Of a stretch of DNA of 64,000 nt, positions 21,261 through 33,189 are shown one piece after another (within the stretch, counting starts at the first letter, position 1; each line of letters begins with the position of its first letter). The translations under genes were made by a program, and so were the position numbers. Under the pieces are notes generated by a model, which was not told where the DNA came from, ran no database searches, and was given only the letters and a program-made list of their open reading frames with translations. The DNA is from Gnetum montanum. Taxonomy: Eukaryota; Streptophyta; Gnetopsida; Gnetales; Gnetaceae. The DNA lies in contig MNCI01004678.1 of NCBI GenBank assembly GCA_015680685.1, positions 614,566 to 678,565 on the forward strand. Direction: 5' to 3'.

Positions 21261-22199
21261 CATTTGGGACCACCAATGCTTGGGTGCCTCTAGTCTCATG
21301 GCTTTGAAATCACAAGATGTGAAAGTATTCTTCAAATAAAGTTTAGGTTCTTACTAGTCTTTTGGCAATACCAAGGCCTAGATACCTTTAAATAAACTCA
21401 GTGATTATGAAACAAACTAATTGTGAGTATGTGTTTGCTGTTATGAATGTTAAAATGCTTGAGTTTGTGAATGAAAATATAATTTGCTATCCTAAAATAA
21501 ATTCAGTTAACTTTGTCAAATGTTGTGAGTTGTTAAAGATTCCTATTTTGTTAAATCACTTAGTCTGCATAGTCCCTATAGCACATTACTTGAAATAAAT
21601 AAAATTTCAGAAAAATACTTCAGCATAATTCTGCTAATCTACTCCTAATTCCCTTTAGAGAGAAAGTTCCACAAGAAAACTAGAAATAGAGAGAGATTCA
21701 ATGGATTTTATAAAAATAAAAAAAAGAAAGCAAATTTGTGTGGAATCTCAAGCATTTAAGTGAGATAAATTGACATGAGGAAACACTTTGCAATAAAGCT
21801 ATTCCAATTCAATCTATTATGAATCGTTCAAACCCTCTAATCTCAATAAGAAATTTCATAAAAGACACTCTTATTTAACTACCAAAAAGCTTTGTAAATG
21901 ACAAAATACAAGCTTCTATTTGGCTATTTAATATCAATCAAGAATTACAAATAATAGAACTTCTAGAATAATTTGACAATTTCAAGATTGAAATATTAAG
22001 ACAATAAACTTTAAAAGAAATAAAGCTATTTTAGTCATTGCAAAGTATCAAAGAATTTCTTGATTTCCTAAACTCAAACAAGCAATTTCTATAAGGCATT
22101 ACCATTAAATTGCTCAAGATGATCTTCTAATACAACATAAGCTCATATATGGGAAACCTAATATATGTTTAATATTGTGCAAAAACAAATCTATAAAGG
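21251..22199 (-). repeat. TE-D right (5') LTR, first part
   Basis: The minus-strand LTR end is at 21251 (TGTTGG on the plus strand, so CCAACA on the minus). The LTR is broken at 22199 by TE-A and continues at 34870. The two parts total about 2.9 kb, long for an LTR. The reverse complement of this part matches 10163-10901 in TE-G. Confidence 0.7.
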
Positions 22200-23054
22200 T
22201 GATGAAGTGTCATTAGTTGATGTGTCGACTAGGCCGCGTATACGGGGCCACGTATACGCAGCTGCGTCGACGCGGCCCCATCGATGTAGCCTATAAATAA
22301 GAGGGCCTTCCACCTCATTTAGGTACCTTTAGTTAGTTGTAGTGAAGCTCTTGCAGTTTGTTCCCGCAGGAGATCGAATATTTTCCAAGTGCCTACAGCA
22401 GGTGTAAGAAAAGTGATCGGCTCTTTATTCGAGCATTGATGTATCTGAGCCCATTGGCATGATGACAATAAAGATGAACTATTCAAGCATTCCTTGCAAC
22501 ATTTGAACTTAGCTATTTTATGCATTCAGTAGTTTAATATGTTTATTCTTTGTTAATTACTTAAGTTTCTATTATTTTTATCTTAATCACTATCGCTTAT
22601 TCATAGTTCGTAACGGCCATAAGTACAACCATCTCGAACGTAAATCAAACACTTGGTAAACCCAATGACGCTTAATGTCTGGTAACCCAGAAGTGTTAGG
22701 AGATTCTCAAAATGTGCTCAGAAGATGGGATCGAATACTTATGCTAGGAATAGTTAGAGTACAAGCTAGGATAATTATAGATTAGATAATAGTTTATTCC
22801 TTACTTTTCATACCTTAATTAGCTGCCAAAAGATAAGTAAAAAGCTATAAAAAGCATTAGCCTTAATCTCACTTAACCATCGTAAACAAAACATCACAAG
22901 TGAGATTAGGAAGGCAACAACCGTTCTAACCCAAGGTTTCGCTAGTTAGAGTCTGGTGTATGTTAAATGCTTACAGTCTACGGAATTTAACTGAGTTACG
23001 TGTGAACACCCGTGATTCGTATGGTTGGATGTAGGGGTACCTAGCCGCTCATCA
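22200..23054 (+). repeat. TE-A 5' LTR
   Basis: It starts TGATGAAGTGTC and ends CCGCTCATCA, and is followed by the primer-binding site. It matches 33973-34869, which is about 40 bases longer. Confidence 0.93.
22224..22299 (+). promoter_or_regulatory. TE-A U3 promoter with mixed palindromes and TATA box
   Basis: GTCGAC at 22224 and 22266, GTATAC at 22238 and 22252, ATCGAT at 22280 and TATAAATA at 22292-22299. The palindromes sit where TE-B and TE-F have GATATC, but the cores differ. In the 3' LTR many have lost CpG. Confidence 0.6.
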
Positions 23055-23073
23055 TTGGTGCCATTACTAGGGA
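23055..23073 (+). other. TE-A primer-binding site
   Basis: TTGGTGCCATTACTAGGGA directly follows the 5' LTR; tRNA-Asp type with C-to-T and G-to-A changes. Confidence 0.75.
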
Positions 23074-23220
23074 CTGTTAGTCTTACATGCGTCATCTAAC
23101 CTTAGTGAAATTATCATTCAAGTCATTGGAATGGACCCAGGATAGAAACATTTACGCATGCTAGGTGGATTAAAATAAATAGTAAGGTACATCAATTACA
23201 TAGACCATCTAACGTCCAAT

Positions 23221-25520
23221 ATGTTTTCTCATAGGAGAGAGGTATCCAGCCCACCAATGCCACAAGAATGTCGGGTGGTGTATAAGCATCCCGATGATTA
23301 TGTCCTTGACTTCACTTTCATCCTACATCAGGATGAGTATCTACGATGGTGGGACATGGAGGGTAGCATCGTGCTATCGCCCGACTGATCAGCTCCTGCG
23401 ATGCTATATCACAATCTGGGTAGATTAGGCATCCAGGACCATGGAGCGGAGTATGTCATGGAGGACCATAACTATCGGGACTATTGTCCCACTGAGGCTC
23501 AATGAGCACAAGATCAGTAGCAGGCAGATAGATATGAACATTAGAAGGGGAAACAATTCAGTAACCCCTTATTCTTACAAGGGCTATAGGATAATGGGGA
23601 TCCCATCTTTCATGATACCCATTTGATCGAACTTCCCTTGGGGCAATAGATCCTCCATTCCATCATTCAGAACAAGCCTCTCAGTGACCAAGATCCTCAA
23701 GGGGATGGAGGGTCACATAGCAAGGATGGGCAGGCTGATCGAGGTGGTCATCAGGGTAGAGGGAGAGATCGACACCGAAGTGGTGGTGATACCTCTCCTT
23801 CTTCTCCGTCCTTTCGCTCTCCTACACCTTCATCTAGCTCAGGCTTGGATCATAACTGGGGTAAAAAGAAGTGAAAGGATGGTGGTAAAAAGGTTCAGAA
23901 GGGACAACATGAGGAAACATGTGACCAATCGTGTAATGCTCGCTGGCATGAAAGGAGGGATAGCCGAAATCATCACAAACATCATGGTCCTCAACGGGAC
24001 TATGATTCGGATGAGCCATTGTTGGCTACTCGGACTATGGTCCAAATTGCTAAGGTAGTCCAAATCCCTAGTAGGCACATGAAGGATAGTCGGATCATGC
24101 GCATTGATATGAACAACATCCCCAGATTTGAAGGGGGATACAACTGTGATCTGCAGACTCACTTGTAGGTGTTCCATGACACCTACACCCTGCAGAACAT
24201 TGACAATGATTGGTAGAAGCTGAAGCTGTCCCCTCACACGCTCATCAAAGAAGCTAAAATTTAGTACTAGTCCTTGGAGTTGAAATCAATTAGAAGATGG
24301 AGTACGATGCTTGAAATTTTCAATGACAAGCATCAAACGTACTCTAGAGTGGTGAATTTGAGACGGTAGATCCAACGCTAGAAACAAGGGAATCATGAAC
24401 CTTTGGATGCTGCCATGAGCAGGTACTACTCATTGTTGCATTGGTGCCCTGGTCATGGTTACTCTTAGTGGGCACAACTTCGCCACATCATTGATGGGCT
24501 CTATTTTGAAATGCGAAAGACCCTTGGCATGTACGCCTAGGGACGACTGTCGGGGCTAGGGGTCCATCAATTGCAACGCCTCATTGAACATGTGGCCAAG
24601 GAGGAAGGAGAACTTAGAAAAAATGAGAGTGCAGAAGAATTCAACTGGGATCCTTCCCTCACAAAAAGTGAAGTTCATTTTTGTGATGAGGAGGATGAAT
24701 CACCACTAGAAGCAGTAGTGAATTGAAAGACTTTACCATTACAAAAGTTTACATCTAAAATATCGACAAAGGTGGATAAGATGTGGGGCTCTTTGGACGA
24801 AAAATTCCAAATTGTGTTGAAAATTGCAAAAGAGTCTAGAGAACAAGGTAATGATCACGATTGGTGCAGGAAGAAGGAAGCTGAACGTGCCCAACATAAG
24901 GGTAAGGGCAAAGTTGTTGTAGTAGAGCAAGTTGCAAACTCTGACACCAAGGAGGATGATGAATTTGGCATATGCCAATATGAACATCCTGAGGGATGTT
25001 GTCTTGAAGTGTCACATATTCAAAAGTCTAGGGTATATGCATTGAACCCTCACTTGGCACAATGGAAAACACCCCAAAAGTTGCCTTATCCACAAGGCAA
25101 TTCTAGGCGGTTCCACCAACGGCAGCAAGGATACTATCCAAGTGGAGCGCCACTACAACCGTACAAATACTTCCAACAGTGGCAGCACCCACAAGCATGG
25201 GGGATGCCACCTCCAAGGCAATAGTACCCTTACAAATAGCCAGATCCTTATGGGTACTACATTCAACAACTGTCTCCCCACAAGACTCTTCCAGTCATGC
25301 AGCCTTTCAAAGTCATTACCACCCCCCAGAATATTTTCGACCTTAATCTCTATCACCCAAGGGGGACAATCCACATCTCTTTTATCCTCCATCACCTTCT
25401 CCTACCACTCCTCCATCACATCCCTCTCAGCTACCACCTACTCCACCAATGCAGGAAGAGATACTACCACAGCCACAACAATGAAACACTACGAGGGTTG
25501 TTAACTTACAATCGGCACCT
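23221..25520 (+). pseudogene. TE-A gag, decayed
   Basis: The ATG at 23221 precedes the conserved KHPDDYVLDFTFILHQDEYL. A capsid region follows at about 24040-24600. A long frame at 24772-25224 carries charged residues, the zinc-knuckle relic GICQYEHPEGCC and the conserved SHIQKSRVYALNPHLAQW, then a Gln/Pro-rich tail. The knuckle of TE-F (CEICHYDHPKGCC) shows that the first cysteine has changed to Gly here. Stops and frameshifts are present throughout. Confidence 0.8.
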
Positions 25521-25569
25521 TAGCTAAGTGGACCGGAACCCAAGCCATGAAAACATCCTTTTTTTTAGC

Positions 25570-26560
25570 CCAATAATTTGAACATACCCTCACATACACC
25601 TATGGCCAGTGCCTCTAGTATTCCATCTCCAGAGCAGCCTTCAAGCCAACTACACTCCAACATCCAAACGGTTATGCTCACACATGCCGTGATTGACAAG
25701 ATCACGGCAAGTCATCTTCCCCAAAAATTGACTGATCTGGGAAGCTGCCTCATCTATATTTAGGTGGCAGGGAACGAGCCATGAAAAGCTCTTCTAGACT
25801 CAGGGTTAGGGGTCAATTTGATCTCTCACAATATGTACAAGAACTGGAACTTGCCCCTGCTAAAGAAGAGCAACATCCGGCTCAAGTTAGCAGACCAATC
25901 CATCATCATTCCCTTGGGATTGGTGGAGGACATTATGACCACTGTTTGTGGATGGTCCTATCCTGCTAATTTCCTGGTCATCCATGTGGAGAACTACAAG
26001 GGAAACTTCCCAATCATCATGGGAAGAGCCTAGCTAAGCATGGTGGATGCATGATTAGGACTCCGAGATCTATCTCTTGAAATTTCAAAGGAAAATCCTT
26101 TCAAGAAGATCGAGAAGAAGCACATTCCATGCATCACATATAGTGACTCATGGTGCAATTGTGTGCAGCAATTATGATTTGCTAAGCAAATATCCATTCA
26201 AGCATGTAGTTGATGTACCAAGGAATCACCTATTTAAAAGTGCCTGTATGTAGCAGCCACTAACCAAGAGGGCACCCAATGGCTGATAGTTGATCCTACC
26301 AGTAGCGCATTGTGCATGGAACTGTCTGAGGGGCTTGTGCAAGCCTATGTTGAAAGCATGGATGAAATGGAAAAGGTTCATCAATAGGTCTTTGCTATTG
26401 ATGACTAAGATGACTGGGGGAAGCTGCAAATCCCTAAGAGCTTCAAACAAGAGTCCCTGGAGCTAAATTCTTTACTGGATCACTTGGAATATGCATTTTT
26501 GCAAAATGGAAAGCCGGTAATTATCAATGCCGCCCTTGCTCCTGAACAGAAGAAGAGATT
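25570..26560 (+). pseudogene. TE-A aspartic protease
   Basis: The active-site region reads LLDSGLGVNLISHNMYKNWN near 25795-25850, with the D-S-G triad kept. It is followed by PLGLVEDIMTTVCGWSYPAN and then FPIIMGRA, a typical protease end. The linker up to RT includes MEYAFLQNGKPVIINAALAP. A stop lies right after the GRA motif. It would have matured Gag-Pol in the particle. Confidence 0.8.
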
Positions 26561-27330
26561 GCTAAAGGTGGTAAATAAATGGGTTGTTGCATTTGCATGG
26601 TCATATCCTGAGTTGACTAGAGTTGATCCCAGGGTCTGCCAGCATTGGATCTATATTGACCCTTCCATGAAGCCATGACGACAACCACAAAGACAATTGA
26701 ATCCCAAATTGAAGTAGGTCGTAAAGAATGAAATCAAACAATTGCTAAAGGCAGGGTTCATCTATTCTATTGCCGATAGCAAATGGGTTAGTCCACTCGT
26801 TATCGTGCCGAAGAAAGATGGCAAATGGAGGGTCTGTATTGATTTTCGGTTGCTAAACATGGTTACCTTCAAGGATCATTTTCCACTCCCATTTGTGGAC
26901 CAAGTGTTGGACACCACTGTAGGGCACCGCTACTACAGCTTTTTAGATGGTTATAGTCGTTATAACCAAATCCAAATAGCACTAGAGGACCAGGCCAAAA
27001 CAATGTTCACAAGTCCATGGGGGACTTTTGCATACAAGAAGATGCCCTTTGGCTTGTGCAATGTGCCTACTACGTTCCAACGCCTTATCCTAAGCATCTT
27101 CTAGCAACAAATTGGCAATGTGATAGAAGTCTTCATGGATGAATTTTCTACGTATGGGGTCACGTTCAAGCAAGCCTTGGACCATCTTGAGCAGGTTCTA
27201 AAAAGGTGTGTAGACACTAATCTACGACTTAATTAGCAAAAAGCCATTTGATGGTCCAAGAAGACATTGTGTTAGGGCATCGCATCTCACAAACAAGGAT
27301 TAGTGTGGATCCTAAAAAGATCAGGGTCAT
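26560..27330 (+). pseudogene. TE-A reverse transcriptase
   Basis: It runs from FAWSYPELTRVDP through EIKQLLKAGFIYSIADSKWV, VPKKDGKWRVCIDFRLLN, FLDGYSRYNQIQIALEDQ and FAYKKMPFGLCNVPTTFQ to the active-site box FMDEFSTYG (27132-27158). The usual box is Y/F-x-D-D, so the second catalytic Asp is Glu here, a change expected to harm activity. Stops occur at 26676-26678 and after LILSIF. The family look is Athila/gypsy. Confidence 0.88.
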
Positions 27331-27559
27331 CCAAGGAATCACCCACTAACCAAGTACCATCAAATATGTTCAGTCATTCCTTGGACACACGAGTTACTAC
27401 TGGTGCTTCATTGAAAAATTCTCAAAGATCACCAAGCCGTTGGTAAAACTTATAAAGAAGGATGCTCCATTCATCTAGATCAAGGAGTGCGAATCAGCAT
27501 TCCAATTGCTTAAATAGAAACTCATAGAAACTCCAATTCTACCAGCACCTAATTGGTCC

Positions 27560-28100
27560 AAACCCTTTCACATTATGATGGATGCATCCAACTATGCCTC
27601 GGGAGTCGTGCTTACATAGTGTGACAATCAGAAACATCCATATTATATCCACTATGCAATCCGTAGCATTGTGGATGCTCAGCTCAACTACACCACCACC
27701 AAAAAAGAGTTGATGGCGGTGGTGTTCGCCTTGGACAAATTCTAGCACTATGTGCTGAAATATGAGGTGTTTGTGCATACTGACCACAGTGCTAACCGGT
27801 TCCTGATAAACAAACCAACGGTGAGCCCCCGCATCATCCGGTGGCTAGTGATTCTTCAGGAGTTTGATCTCACCATGGTAGATAGGAAAGGGACAGAGAA
27901 TGTGGTTGCTGACCACTTATCTCAGTTACGATGGGATGAAACAAAAGAGAAGGAGTCCCTCTCCAACCAATTTCTAGATGAACTCCTCTTAACAGGTGCA
28001 GTTGATCCTCAAGTACCTAAGGAATCCCCTTGGTTCAACCGCATCCTCACCTACCTCACAACCCAGGAGCTACCAAAGGATTGGAACCATCGACAGAAAT
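27560..28100 (+). pseudogene. TE-A RNase H
   Basis: Starts at MMDASNYASGVVL and runs through LNYTTTKKELMAVVFALDKF, then YEVFVHTDHSANRFLINK, then IIRWLVILQEFDLTMVDRKG, to TENVVADHLSQL. All the hallmarks of the gypsy RNase H are visible (D in DAS, E in KELMA, D in TDHSA and in VADHLS). Two stops are present. The frame 27752-28102 is open over the C-terminal half and the connection to integrase. Confidence 0.88.
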
Positions 28101-28688
28101 AATAGTTTCTCCATAAGGCCAGGCATTTCATGGAAATCTACGGTCACCTTTACCTGGTGTGCATAGATGGCCTGGTTCAATGGTGTGTCCCTAATGATGA
28201 TACACTATGCGTCCTCCAAGGTGATCATGAGGGCCCTTGTGGGGGCCACTATGCTGGACGCCACATGATCATTAAGATCCTACTTGCAAGGTATTACTAG
28301 CCCACAATTTTTAGGGATGCACAATGGTTCACTCGCTTTTGCAAACGATGCCAAAAAGATGGTGGGATGTCGACACGATTGGAGGGACCTCAACAGTGGA
28401 TCTAGCCATTGGAGCCCTTCGACATTTGGGGCATCAACTTCATGAGGTCCATCACACCCTTGTCAAATGGAAAGGCATACATCATCGTAGCTATGGACTA
28501 TTGTACAAAGTGGGCAGAAGCGGCAGCTATCATCGATTGTTCTTCAAACACCATCGCACGATTTGTCTAGTAATAAATCATTAACAGGTTTGGAGTACCA
28601 CGTGCACTCATTTCTGATAATGGGACTCATTTTATGAGTGTCACTTTTCAGAAGCTCATGCAAAACTTGGGGGTCACCCATAAATGTG
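28101..28688 (+). pseudogene. TE-A integrase, truncated
   Basis: The zinc-binding part reads HEGPCGGHYAGRHMIIKILL with RFCKRCQ, the H-H-C-C set. The catalytic core follows: FDIWGINFMRSITP, then KAYIIVAMDYCTKWAEAAAI, then ISDNGTHFMS. The first Asp, expected in WGIDF, is Asn here; the second Asp, in SDNG, is kept. The frame breaks off after LGVTHKC at about 28688, before the catalytic Glu, where filler and TE-F begin. Stops are present. Confidence 0.85.
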
Positions 28689-28741
28689 TAAGACAAAAAT
28701 GTTGTAAAATAAAAATGTGTAAAAAAAAAATCAAAAAAGAA
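28689..28741. other. AT-rich filler at the TE-A/TE-F junction
   Basis: About 53 bases with short repeats (AAAAATGTTGTAAAATAAAA and AAAAATGTGTAAAA) between the broken integrase of TE-A and the truncated end of TE-F. It looks like filler DNA from end joining. No target duplication is seen. Confidence 0.5.
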
Positions 28742-29991
28742 CTGAGGGCCCCATATGATTAGCATAGGTGGCCATCTCCCCCATGATTGAGTTGTAAGGG
28801 AGAGATCCGAAATAATGAGTGTCTGTTTGAATTTCGTAAAAGTGCCCAACTTCTCCCAATTGATGATCTTAGATTGAGGGATGGAAGTTGGCGACGCTCA
28901 TATTCCAATGTGTCTATGCCTTCATTGTTGGCATGGGTTTCCTTAGTTCGTTCCATGCATATTTGTTTGCTCCTTCTAGTAGCTGTCAACCACAGGGTGT
29001 CTACTACTTCTTGTGTGGTTACTACATACAGGCATCTTTGTTTCAATGTTTCCTGGGCACACCTGTTACATGGAGGCATTCCCTCCATGTCATCACCCGA
29101 TGAATCACTGTATGTGATGCATGGAACTTTCCTCTTCTCGATCTTTCCACATATGTTTATCTTAGATATTTCCAAGGAAAGATCGCAGATCCTAAGGCAT
29201 GCGTCTACTGTACTCAGCCATGCCCTTCCCATTATAATCGAGAAGTCCCCTTCGTTGTTGTTCACTTCAATCACCAGGAAATCAGCTGGGTAAGACCAAC
29301 CACACACAGTGGTGATGATATCCTCCACCAATCCCAAGGGAATGGTGATGGACTGGTCTACCAGCTCTAGTTGAATGTTGCTCTTCTTGAGTTGGGGTAG
29401 GTTCTAGGAGTGATACATCTCTCGTGAAATTAAGTTGACTCTGGAACCTGAGTCAAGAAGAGCCCTATGTGGTTTATTTTCGGCAATCTGCAAATAGATT
29501 AAGAGACTCCCAGGGTCAGTTAGTTTCCTGGGAAGGTGGCCTACCTTGATCCAATCGGTTACGGTATGCGTTAACATAACCGTATGCATTACGCTCTGTT
29601 GGACTGAAGGGTTCTCCGAAGTGTTAGATGGTGATGGAGGAGTGTACATGGCCTCAACCACTTGTTGTTGCGATAGTTTGTCTAGGCTTTTGGTTTTGAA
29701 GTAAGGTCTTCTCTTTTTACAGTTGTCAGAACCAGTAGCAGGTTGGATATTTACAGCTCTCGTAGCGTGACGTTGCTGCAGTTGAGGAGGAAGTTCCCCT
29801 TGCATTGTTGGAGTAGGAGGTGTTATGGGAACTACTTGTGGTGGAAGAGGTGCGGATGGATTAAGAGGATGGAACGAGTGTGAGATGTTTCCTGGAGGAG
29901 AAGGAGTCCTTTTGAAGTACTCTCGAACTTGGTAGTGATGGTTGGGGGTTCCGTGACCCATAGAGTCACTTGGAGAAATCGGCTGATGCAC
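28742..29991 (-). pseudogene. TE-F aspartic protease
   Basis: Two overlapping frames. That of 29991-29404 has a proline-rich linker and ends in the active site HRALLDSGSRVNLISREMYH. That of 29337-28759 continues with GLVEDIITTVCGWSYPADFL and IIMGRAWLSTVDACLRICDL. This is the best kept protease in the window. The last part matches LNSLLDHLEYAFLQNG of TE-A only weakly, after a frameshift, and then stops. Confidence 0.82.
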
Positions 29992-32093
29992 ATAATAACC
30001 ATAAGGATCGGGCTTCTGGTAAGGGTACTATTGTGTTGGCGGTGGCATCCTCCATGATTGTAGGTATTGCCACTACTGATGCTATACGATGGGCTGTGGT
30101 AGAGTTCCACTTGGATAATACGTTACGAGTTGGTGAAACTGCCTTGGATTACCTTTTGGATAAGGTAACCTTCAGGGTGTTTACCGTTGGTTGAGTCTTG
30201 GATTAAGCACATACACCCCAGACTCTTGTAGATGTGAGATGATGGGGCAACATCCCTTAGGATGGTCATAATGGCAGATCTCACATCCACTGTCATCGTT
30301 TGAATCAAAATCCTCAGCCACATCGAAGTTAGTGATTTTTCCCTTACCCTTGTTATGTGCAAGGCTTAAATCTCTCCACTTTTTCTTACCTTTGTCACTA
30401 CTTTTTTCTACCTTAGACTCTTCTATAATTTTTAAGATTGTTTCAATTTTTGAGTCTAAGGGATCCCACATTTGGTCTACTTTGGTCGATACCTCAGTTG
30501 TTAATTTTTGGATCAGCAAAGTTTTTTGATTCGCCAACTCTTTAATTGGTGACTCATCCTCTTCATCACAAAATTTCACTCCCTTCTTTCGAAGGGAGGG
30601 ATTGTGATTGTATTCTTCTACACTTTCCCTTTTGCGTAGCTCATCCTCTTTTTTTGCTACTTACTCTAACAAGCTACGTACTTCATGAGCTCTAAGTTGT
30701 GAGAGTCTCCCTTGGGCATAAGTCCCAAGGGTTCTTCTAGTTTCATTCCTTAGCCCATCCACGATGTGGCGAAGTTGATCCCGCTGAGCGTACCCATGGC
30801 CCAGGCAACGATGTAACAATGTGTAATAGCGGGCCATGGCAGCATCCAAGGGTTCATGTGTACCTTGCTTCCAGCCTTGGATCTGCTTACGCAAATTGGA
30901 CACTCTAGAGTATGTTTGATACTTTTTGTTGAATAATTCTAGCATCGTACTCCACCTCCTGATGGTTTCCAGTTCTAAGGACCAGTACTAGCTCTCTGCT
31001 TCTTTGGTGAGTGTCCTTGGGAACCACTTAAGTTCTGCCACTCATTTTCTATATTCTTCAAGGCACAAGCATCGTGGAATGCCTGTAAATGATTTTTCGG
31101 ATTAGCATTGTATCCCCCTTCAAACCATGGGATGTTGTTCATGTCTAATTGTTTAATCCGGCTATCCTTTAAATGCCTTGTGGGAATCCTAACTGCCTCC
31201 GTTATGTCAAACATACTTTGGGTTGCGAGTAGGGGCTCGTCATGATCATCTCTTTCATGACACTTGTGATGTCTACGTTGTTCCCTACTCTCCCTAGGTC
31301 CTTGTCCTTGTCCTCTCTCTCGACTTTCCCGTCGAGGTCTTTCATCCTTCTTACTTTTATCCTCACCTTTATGTTCATGGTGGCTATGCCCAGATGTGGA
31401 AGAAGAGGATGAATGATGGGATGAAGGAGAAGAAGAAGGGGAACCATCGTCATGATGATGTTTCTTGCCTTCTCTTCGGCTGCTATGGCCCCGATCATGG
31501 TGACAATCTAAGTGACCATCCTTAGCATGAGTGGTTGTTCCCTCTGTGAACAGTTGGTGCTCATAGGCATCAGAACCAGGGATATGTATCGTTGATCGTA
31601 GGTTCTAATACTCAACCTCCTCATCATCGTTAGGAGGGGGAACATCCTTTGCTAAAGAACCCATGATAAGGGGTTCCTCATCTCCTATTTTGCTAAGGAC
31701 GTGCGGGACCTTGCCCTTCAAAAGTGCATGTTGACTCTCCTACCTTAAATCTCTCATACATTGGGCATCTATGGGATAATAATCCCTCATGTCAAAATCT
31801 TCCGCAATGTATTCAGCAAATAGTTCTTGCATGCCAATCTGTGCCAAGGCATGGAAAAGCATGCAAGAGATAGCTCGATCTAGGGGTAACACAATGTTAC
31901 CTTGGAAATCTCTCCACCGCAATTGCTCGTCTTGATGGAGGATAAAAGTAAAATTAGGAATATACTCATCAGGATGAGTATATGTCATCTTATATTGTTT
32001 AGGACTTGGCTGATTTTGGTTATGTGTTTTATCTTGCCGATTGTCTCGTGTGTGGTCCTTAGGTGGTGCGTTGCTCTTATGAGAAGAAGGCAT
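29992..32093 (-). pseudogene. TE-F gag
   Basis: The ATG at 32093 opens MPSSHKSNAPPKD, then TYTHPDEYIPNFTFILHQDE, then QLRWRDFQGNIVLPLD. A charged His/Lys/Arg-rich part follows (31498-31202). The capsid (31214-30661) has QLDMNNIPWFEGGYNANPKN, LQAFHDACAL and RCLGHGYAQRDQLRHIVDGL. A Lys-rich part and the zinc knuckle CEICHYDHPKGCC (30285-30247) complete it. The knuckle spacing is C-x2-C-x3-H-x4-C, one residue shorter than the usual C-x2-C-x4-H-x4-C. Few stops are present, so this is the most intact gag of its kind here. Confidence 0.85.
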
Positions 32094-32203
32094 TTTTATT
32101 GGTGTGCTGATTTCACTGTTTCTTGATTAACCCAAAGGTTCATTAAGGCTCACAATGATGTGAGTGATATCCCTTATGTTCTATTCAATGCACAAACACT
32201 TAG

Positions 32204-32222
32204 TCCCTAGCAACGGCGCCAA
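32204..32222 (-). other. TE-F primer-binding site
   Basis: Minus-strand TTGGCGCCGTTGCTAGGGA next to the LTR. It is the best preserved copy and closely fits the complement of the 3' end of tRNA-Asp, as in Athila elements. Confidence 0.82.
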
Positions 32223-33189
32223 TGATGAGTGGCGAGGTACCCCTACACTCAACCATGCGAAACGAGCGTAGCACGCGCGATCTGGTCGAACTTCGCAGAC
32301 TAAATGCCTAAATGCCCCATGGAACACTTTGGGTTAATCATTCGTTGTCTTCCTAGACTTACTTGTTGTTGTCACGGTGTATGGTTAAGTAGTCCGAGGT
32401 ATATGATTTTTTTTGGTCTTTTATGGTTTTATGTCTTTATACTAAGAGTGAAGGGTTGAGAAACTAGCTAACTCTAACTAATGTCCTAAGTCTAAATTAA
32501 CTAGCATCAGCATCCATTCCCACTTACCGTACATACCCTAAACTATGCAACTGTGGCTACCAAATGCTAATCGTTACTGGGATCACCACACGTAACGCAC
32601 GTGCTCGAAGTGGTCGTATTGAGATACCTAACTAGCCTAAGCATGATGAGAAGTCGATTCCTTGACTAGTCGTACACATCTGTAGATGCTCGTAATCAAG
32701 TCATACTCATCTCGCGTTCTAGGAGACAAGGGTAAGAGAATCTAATCACGATGAGTAGTCGATTCCTTGGGTAGCCGTACACATTCGTCAATGCTCGTAA
32801 CCAAGTCGTACTCATGCCATGCTAATGCATGTAATAAATAACATGTAAGAAATAACAAATAATAAACCTATTCCATGCACTGCAAGGTTTATCCACAAAG
32901 CTCGTCTTTATTTCCGTACACAACTTGCATTCAAGTACAAAGCTGCTCAAATAAAGATCCGTTCACTTGGGGACTCCTACTACGGGCACATGGAAAATAT
33001 TCTATCTCTGGAGTGATTAAACTGCCAGAGCTTCGCTACTTCTAGCCTGGGATGAGAAATGAGGGGAGTGCCGCCTCTTATTAATATATTTGGCGACGGA
33101 CCGCGATATCGCATATGCGATATCGCAGGGGACGACGTGATATCGTGACGATCGCGATATCGCGATGCATGTGATATCGCATCTCATCA
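32223..33189 (-). repeat. TE-F 5' LTR
   Basis: On the minus strand it starts TGATGAGATGC (33189) and ends CGCCACTCATCA (32223). Its R/U5 part matches the other LTRs of the group, including GGGGTACCTCGCCACTCATC at the end. Confidence 0.88.
33075..33189 (-). promoter_or_regulatory. TE-F U3: five GATATC palindromes and TATA-like box
   Basis: GATATC at 33105, 33119, 33139, 33156 and 33173, several extended to GCGATATCGC. The cluster also holds GCATATGC at 33111-33118. The TATA-like sequence on the minus strand is AATATATTAATAAG at about 33077-33090. This is the densest and least decayed cluster in the window. Confidence 0.62.

Larger units (their letters stand above)
28742..33189 (-). mobile_element. 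TE-F: truncated inverted gypsy element inside TE-A
   Basis: A minus-strand 5' LTR (32223-33189), primer-binding site, gag and protease are present. The element stops at about 28742 in the protease-RT linker, close to where TE-E also stops. TE-A resumes at 33190 in its 3' accessory ORF, so TE-F lies within TE-A. The next five bases, acaat, have no partner because the other end is lost. Its GATATC-rich U3 links it to the TE-B elements, while its gag matches TE-A and TE-E. Confidence 0.85.

Noticed and set aside
28324-28584. Separate protein in the frame at 28324-28584
   Set aside because: It is an out-of-frame shadow of the TE-A integrase core.
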